Assembly (NCBI GenBank): GCA_038318085.1
Contig: JBBQBV010000138.1
Coordinates: forward strand, 1-9,643
Origin: DATLGB01 sp038318085
GTDB lineage: Bacteria; Actinomycetota; Thermoleophilia; Solirubrobacterales; Solirubrobacteraceae
Length of the DNA: 9,643 nucleotides
Direction: 5' to 3'
Positions 6,349-9,643 of this stretch are shown one piece after another (positions within the stretch are counted from its first letter, which is position 1; every line of letters begins with the position of its first letter). The notes under the pieces were generated by a model. That model was given only the letters and a program-made list of their open reading frames with translations, was not told the origin of the DNA and did no database searches. The position numbers and the translations under genes were made by a program.

Positions 6349-8016
6349 ATGTACAAGCAGATGTTCGATCCGGTCAGCGGATCGCCGTTCGCCTCGGCGC
6401 TCGTCGCCGTGATCCCGCTGGTGACGCTCTTCGTGCTGCTGGGCGTGCTGCGCGTGCAGGCCCGCATCGCGGCGGTCGTCGCCCTCGTGGTCGCGGCGCT
6501 GGTCGCGATCGTCGCGTACGACATGCCGGTCGGGCAGACTGCCCTCAGCGCCACCGAGGGCGCGGCCTTCGGCTTCTTTCCGATCCTCTGGATCGTCATC
6601 GCCGCGATCTGGGTCTACAACCTCACCGACCTGAGCGGGCACTTCGCGGTCCTGCGGCGCGCCTTCGGCCGGCTGTCGGACGACCGGCGCGTGCAGGCGG
6701 TCGTGGTGGCGTTCTCCTTCGGCGCGCTGATCGAGGGCCTCGCCGGCTTCGGCGCGCCGGTGGCGATCACGTCGGTCGTGCTCCTCGGCCTCGGCTTCCA
6801 GCCCGTCAAGGCCGCGTCGCTCGCGCTGATCGGCAACACCGCGCCGGTCGCGTTCGGCTCGATCGCGGTCCCGATCGTCACGCTGGGCGAGACGACGGGG
6901 CTCGACAAGGACACGCTCGGCGCCATGGTCGGCAACCAGACGCCGATCCTGGCCGTCTTCGTGCCCTTCATATTGATCGCCGTGGTCGACGGCCGGCGCG
7001 GCCTGCGCGAGTGCTGGCCGGCGGCGCTCGTGGCCGGCGTGTCCTTCGCTGCGGTGCAGTTTCTCTCCTCGCACTTCATCTCGGTGGAGCTCACCGACAT
7101 CCTCGCGGCACTCGTCTCCACCGCCGCCATGATCGCGCTGCTGCGCGTCTGGCATCCGTCCGCTTCGGCCCCCGTCGAGGGGTCCGGAGGCGCGCGGCCG
7201 TCGATGGCGGGCGCCGCCGCCGCGAACCCGACGCTCGAGGCGGCCGTCCGGCGCCGCGACCGCCAGACCGACACGCCGGGTGAGACGTTCATGGCCCTCG
7301 TCCCCTATCTGATCATCATCGCCGTTCTCGGCCTGGCGCAGCTCGGGCCGATCAAGGACGCGCTCGCCCACGGGTCCACGGAGTTCGCCTGGCCCGGCCT
7401 GCACGTCACCGGCCCGGACGGCGATCCCGTCGCCACCGCCACCTACAAGCTCAACTGGCTGCCTGCGGCCGGGACCCTGGTGTTCGTCTGCGGCCTGCTC
7501 ACGATGCTCGCCTACCGGATCCCGCCGGCCGCGGGGCTGCGGACGCTCGGAGTGACGCTCAAACAGCTCGCGCCCGCGATCATGACCGTGATGGCGGTGC
7601 TCGCCCTGGCCTACGTGATGAACCAGTCCGGGCAGACCATCACGCTCGGGCGCTGGCTGGCCGGCGCCGGCGGCGCGTTTGCCTTCCTGTCCTCGATCGT
7701 CGGCTGGCTCGGGGTGGCGGTCACCGGATCCGACACGTCCTCCAACGCGCTGTTCGGGACCTTGCAGGTCGCCGCCGCCAAGGGCGCCGGGATCGCGCCG
7801 ACGCTGCTCGCCGCCGCCAACTCCAGCGGCGGCGTGCTCGGCAAGATGATCTCGCCCCAGAACCTCGCGATCGGGGCCGCGGCGGTCGGCATGGCGGGCC
7901 GGGAGGGCGACCTGTTTCGCAAGGTCGTGGGCTGGAGCGTCGTGATGGTGCTCGGCATGGCCGCGCTCGTCTACCTGCAGTCCACCTCGCTGCTCGGCTG
8001 GATGGTCGTGAGGTAG
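6349..8016 (+). CDS. L-lactate permease (LctP/LldP) family carboxylate transporter
   Basis: A 555-residue polytopic inner-membrane permease of the LctP family (TC 2.A.14), which takes up L-lactate, D-lactate or glycolate, probably with protons. Length matches E. coli LldP. Family signatures are EGLAGFGAPVAI (129-140), IGNTAPVAFGSIAVP (161-175), NQTPILAVFVPF (196-207), TGSDTSSNALFGTLQ (459-473) and ANSSGGVLGKMISPQ (490-504). Hydrophobic stretches indicate about 12-14 spans. A polar loop at 268-312, rich in Ala, Arg and Pro, and a probable loop at 337-370 separate the two halves. The start is ATG 6349, supported by its ribosome site. The gene lies 64 nt after the arginase-like gene and 12 nt before the BKACE gene. 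No lactate or glycolate oxidase gene is in view, so the actual cargo may be the short hydroxy-, keto- or other carboxylate that the neighbouring enzymes degrade. Family certain, cargo unknown. Confidence 0.94.
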   Translation: MYKQMFDPVSGSPFASALVAVIPLVTLFVLLGVLRVQARIAAVVALVVAALVAIVAYDMPVGQTALSATEGAAFGFFPILWIVIAAIWVYNLTDLSGHFAVLRRAFGRLSDDRRVQAVVVAFSFGALIEGLAGFGAPVAITSVVLLGLGFQPVKAASLALIGNTAPVAFGSIAVPIVTLGETTGLDKDTLGAMVGNQTPILAVFVPFILIAVVDGRRGLRECWPAALVAGVSFAAVQFLSSHFISVELTDILAALVSTAAMIALLRVWHPSASAPVEGSGGARPSMAGAAAANPTLEAAVRRRDRQTDTPGETFMALVPYLIIIAVLGLAQLGPIKDALAHGSTEFAWPGLHVTGPDGDPVATATYKLNWLPAAGTLVFVCGLLTMLAYRIPPAAGLRTLGVTLKQLAPAIMTVMAVLALAYVMNQSGQTITLGRWLAGAGGAFAFLSSIVGWLGVAVTGSDTSSNALFGTLQVAAAKGAGIAPTLLAAANSSGGVLGKMISPQNLAIGAAAVGMAGREGDLFRKVVGWSVVMVLGMAALVYLQSTSLLGWMVVR

Positions 8017-8028
8017 CTCCCAAGACCC

Positions 8029-8907
8029 ATGGCCCTGGACGACCCCGTGATCATCACCTGCGCGATCTCCGGCGCGCTCGCCGACCGCGCGCAGTGCCCG
8101 GCGATCCCCTACACGCCCGCGGAGTACGCGGCGGAGGCGCGGCGGATCGTCGACGAGGGGGGCGTGCACATCCACATCCACGCACGGCGGCCCGACGGCA
8201 CGCCCTCCTACGAGGTCTGCGACTTCCAGGCGATCGCCGAGGCGGTCACCGCCGCGGTGGGCGACGCGGCGATCATCAACCTCTCCACGGGGACGGTCGG
8301 CGTGCCCGTCGCCAAGCGGGTCGAGTACCTGCGCGCCTGCCGGCCGGACGTCGCGGCCCTCAACATGGGCTCGCTCAACTACGCGAAGTACTCCTCCAAG
8401 CGCAAGGGCTTCGTCTTTCAGATGGTCTTCCAGAACCCGTTCGAGGAGATCGTGGAGCTGCTTGCGGCCATGCGCGAGCTGCAGATCAAGCCCGAGCACG
8501 AGTGCTTCGACGTCGGGCACGTCGGCTCGATCTGGCCGCTGATCGACATGGGCCTGCTCGACACCCCCGTCCACGCCGACTTCGTCATGGGCGTCGTCGG
8601 CGGCGTGCCGGCGACCGCGCGCAACCTGGCGGCGATGGCCGACAACCTGCCCGCGGGCCGCCACCACTGGGGCGTCATCGGCATCGGCCGCGGGCAGTGG
8701 GCGATGATCGCCGCGGCGCTGACGCTCGGGGGCTCCGTGCGCGCCGGGCTCGAGGACAACCTCTACCTGCCCGACGGGACGATGGCGCGCTCCAACGGGG
8801 AGCTGATCGCCCGGGCGCGGCGGATGACCGAGGACGTCGGGCGCCGCCCGGCGACGGTCGACGAGGCGCGCGCGCTGCTCGCGCTGCCGGCGCGGAGCGC
8901 GGCGTGA
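8029..8907 (+). CDS. Beta-keto acid cleavage enzyme (BKACE, DUF849)
   Basis: A 292-residue TIM-barrel zinc enzyme of the BKACE family, whose members condense a beta-keto acid with acetyl-CoA and release acetoacetate plus a new acyl-CoA. The prototype is Kce of lysine fermentation; other members act on dehydrocarnitine and related acids. Zinc ligands are visible: His49 and His51 (HIHAR, corresponding to Kce His46/His48) and Glu242 (RAGLEDN; Kce Glu230). Arg238, Asp243 and Ser86 (NLSTG) match Kce Arg226, Asp231 and Ser82. Leu17 (AISGALAD) replaces Kce Glu14, the residue that holds the substrate amino group, so a 5-amino substrate is unlikely and a more hydrophobic or uncharged side chain is expected. 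GGVPATARNL (191-200) is another family block. The gene starts 12 nt after the permease stop with only a weak ribosome site (GAGG overlapping that stop), and overlaps the next gene by 4 nt (GTGA). Function class firm, substrate unknown. Confidence 0.93.
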   Translation: MALDDPVIITCAISGALADRAQCPAIPYTPAEYAAEARRIVDEGGVHIHIHARRPDGTPSYEVCDFQAIAEAVTAAVGDAAIINLSTGTVGVPVAKRVEYLRACRPDVAALNMGSLNYAKYSSKRKGFVFQMVFQNPFEEIVELLAAMRELQIKPEHECFDVGHVGSIWPLIDMGLLDTPVHADFVMGVVGGVPATARNLAAMADNLPAGRHHWGVIGIGRGQWAMIAAALTLGGSVRAGLEDNLYLPDGTMARSNGELIARARRMTEDVGRRPATVDEARALLALPARSAA

Positions 8908-9643
8908 GCCTTCCGCTGGAGGGCCTCAAGGTCCTCGACCTGTCGCGCCTGCTGCCGGGCGGGTTCTGCTCGCTGCTGCTGGCCGACTTCGGCGCCGACG
9001 TCCTGAAGGTCGAGGACATGGGCATGGGCGACTACGTGCGCTGGGCGACGCCGACGTACGCCGGGGCGGACCCGAGCGCCTCCGGCGCGCTGTTTCTCGC
9101 GCTCAACCGCGGCAAGCGCTCGATCCGCGTCGACCTCAAGACCGAGGCGGGCAGGGAGGTGCTGCTGCGGCTCGTCAAAGAGCACGACGTGCTGCTGGAG
9201 TCCTTCCGGCCCGGCGTGCTCGAGCGCGTCGGCGTCGGCTACGAGGTCCTCAGCGCGGTCAACCCCGGCCTCGTGTACTGCGCGATCACCGGCTACGGGC
9301 AGGACGGCCCGTACCGCGACCGCTCCGGGCACGACATGAACTACCTCGGGCTCGTCGGCCTGCTGGGGCTGACCGGGGAGGCCGATGGCCCGCCGGTCCA
9401 GGCCGCGGGTCAGATCGCCGACCTCGGGGGCGGCGCGCTGATGGCCGCCTTCGGGATCATGGCCGCCCTGCGCGAGCGCGACCGCTCGGGCCAGGGCCAG
9501 CTCGTCGACGTCTCGATGGCCGACGGCGCGCTCTCGTGGCTGGCGATGGTCGCCGCGGCCCAGCTCGCGGGCGGCCCGGCCGCCAGGCGCGGCGGCCTCG
9601 AGCTCGCCGGCGGCCTGCTCTGCTACCGCCCGTACCGCTGCCG
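8904..9643 (+). CDS. CaiB/BaiF-type CoA-transferase or alpha-methylacyl-CoA racemase, C-terminus beyond window
   Basis: The first 246 residues of a class III CoA-transferase/racemase family protein. The N-terminal LEGLKVLDLSRLLPGGFCS (residues 5-23) and ADFGADVLKVED (27-38) form the CoA-binding Rossmann-like half. LNRGKRSIRVDLK (67-79), ITGYGQDGPY (128-137), SGHDMNYLGL (141-150) and SGQGQLVDVSMADG (195-208) follow. His143-Asp144 and Asp173 (ADLGGG) have the same spacing as His126-Asp127 and Asp156 of mycobacterial alpha-methylacyl-CoA racemase MCR, which makes a racemase as likely as a transferase. In formyl-CoA transferases the catalytic Asp occupies the Asp144 position without the preceding His pattern. 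Start is GTG 8904, overlapping the BKACE stop (GTGA), with GGAG at 8894-8897. The racemase-type C-terminal glutamate (near residue 258 if collinear) lies outside the window. It either loads CoA onto the imported acid or inverts an alpha-methyl centre. Confidence 0.9.
   Translation, partial: MSLPLEGLKVLDLSRLLPGGFCSLLLADFGADVLKVEDMGMGDYVRWATPTYAGADPSASGALFLALNRGKRSIRVDLKTEAGREVLLRLVKEHDVLLESFRPGVLERVGVGYEVLSAVNPGLVYCAITGYGQDGPYRDRSGHDMNYLGLVGLLGLTGEADGPPVQAAGQIADLGGGALMAAFGIMAALRERDRSGQGQLVDVSMADGALSWLAMVAAAQLAGGPAARRGGLELAGGLLCYRPYRC

Noticed and set aside
6262..8667. An 801-codon open frame on the minus strand across the permease and BKACE genes
   Set aside because: Its translation is low-complexity, rich in Arg, Asp, Gly and His with no recognisable domain. 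It is the antisense shadow of two clearly real genes, as expected at very high GC.

Overview
The window is 9.6 kb of very GC-rich DNA with almost all third codon positions G or C and with frequent GTG starts and short gene overlaps. Together with the gene families present (an LtrA membrane protein, an AbiEi-type/DUF559 fusion, a small HhH-GPD protein and many acyl-CoA enzymes), this fits a high-GC actinobacterium. A Thermoleophilia/Solirubrobacterales-like lineage is my best guess but is inference. I see no tRNA, rRNA, CRISPR array, insertion sequence or phage gene.

Layout. (1) Bases 1-584, minus strand: the N-terminal two thirds of a FabG-like short-chain dehydrogenase, cut by the window edge. 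(2) 649-1803, plus: an LtrA-family integral membrane protein, divergent from (1). (3) 1841-2752, minus: a winged-helix AbiEi-like domain fused to a DUF559 nuclease-like domain. (4) 2780-3331, minus: a small HhH-GPD protein of the uncharacterised TIGR03252 type. (5) 3410-4605, minus: an acyl-CoA dehydrogenase whose reading frame is broken by a one-base deletion at about 4489/4490. (6) From 4702 to the right edge, plus strand: a tightly packed five-gene run with two 4-nt overlaps: crotonase-family enzyme, ureohydrolase-fold (arginase-like) protein, LctP-family carboxylate permease, beta-keto acid cleavage enzyme (BKACE, DUF849) and a CaiB/BaiF-type CoA-transferase or alpha-methylacyl-CoA racemase (partial).

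How the genes may work together (inference). The plus-strand run, perhaps with the divergent acyl-CoA dehydrogenase, looks like a catabolic cluster for an unidentified carboxylic acid. The permease would import it. BKACE would cleave a beta-keto acid with acetyl-CoA to acetoacetate and an acyl-CoA. The CaiB/racemase-like protein would move CoA or invert an alpha-methyl centre. The dehydrogenase and the crotonase would then carry out the first two beta-oxidation steps. The arginase-like protein, with an altered metal site, suggests that a C-N bond is also cleaved. This combination is the most interesting content of the window; its substrate cannot be read from the sequence.
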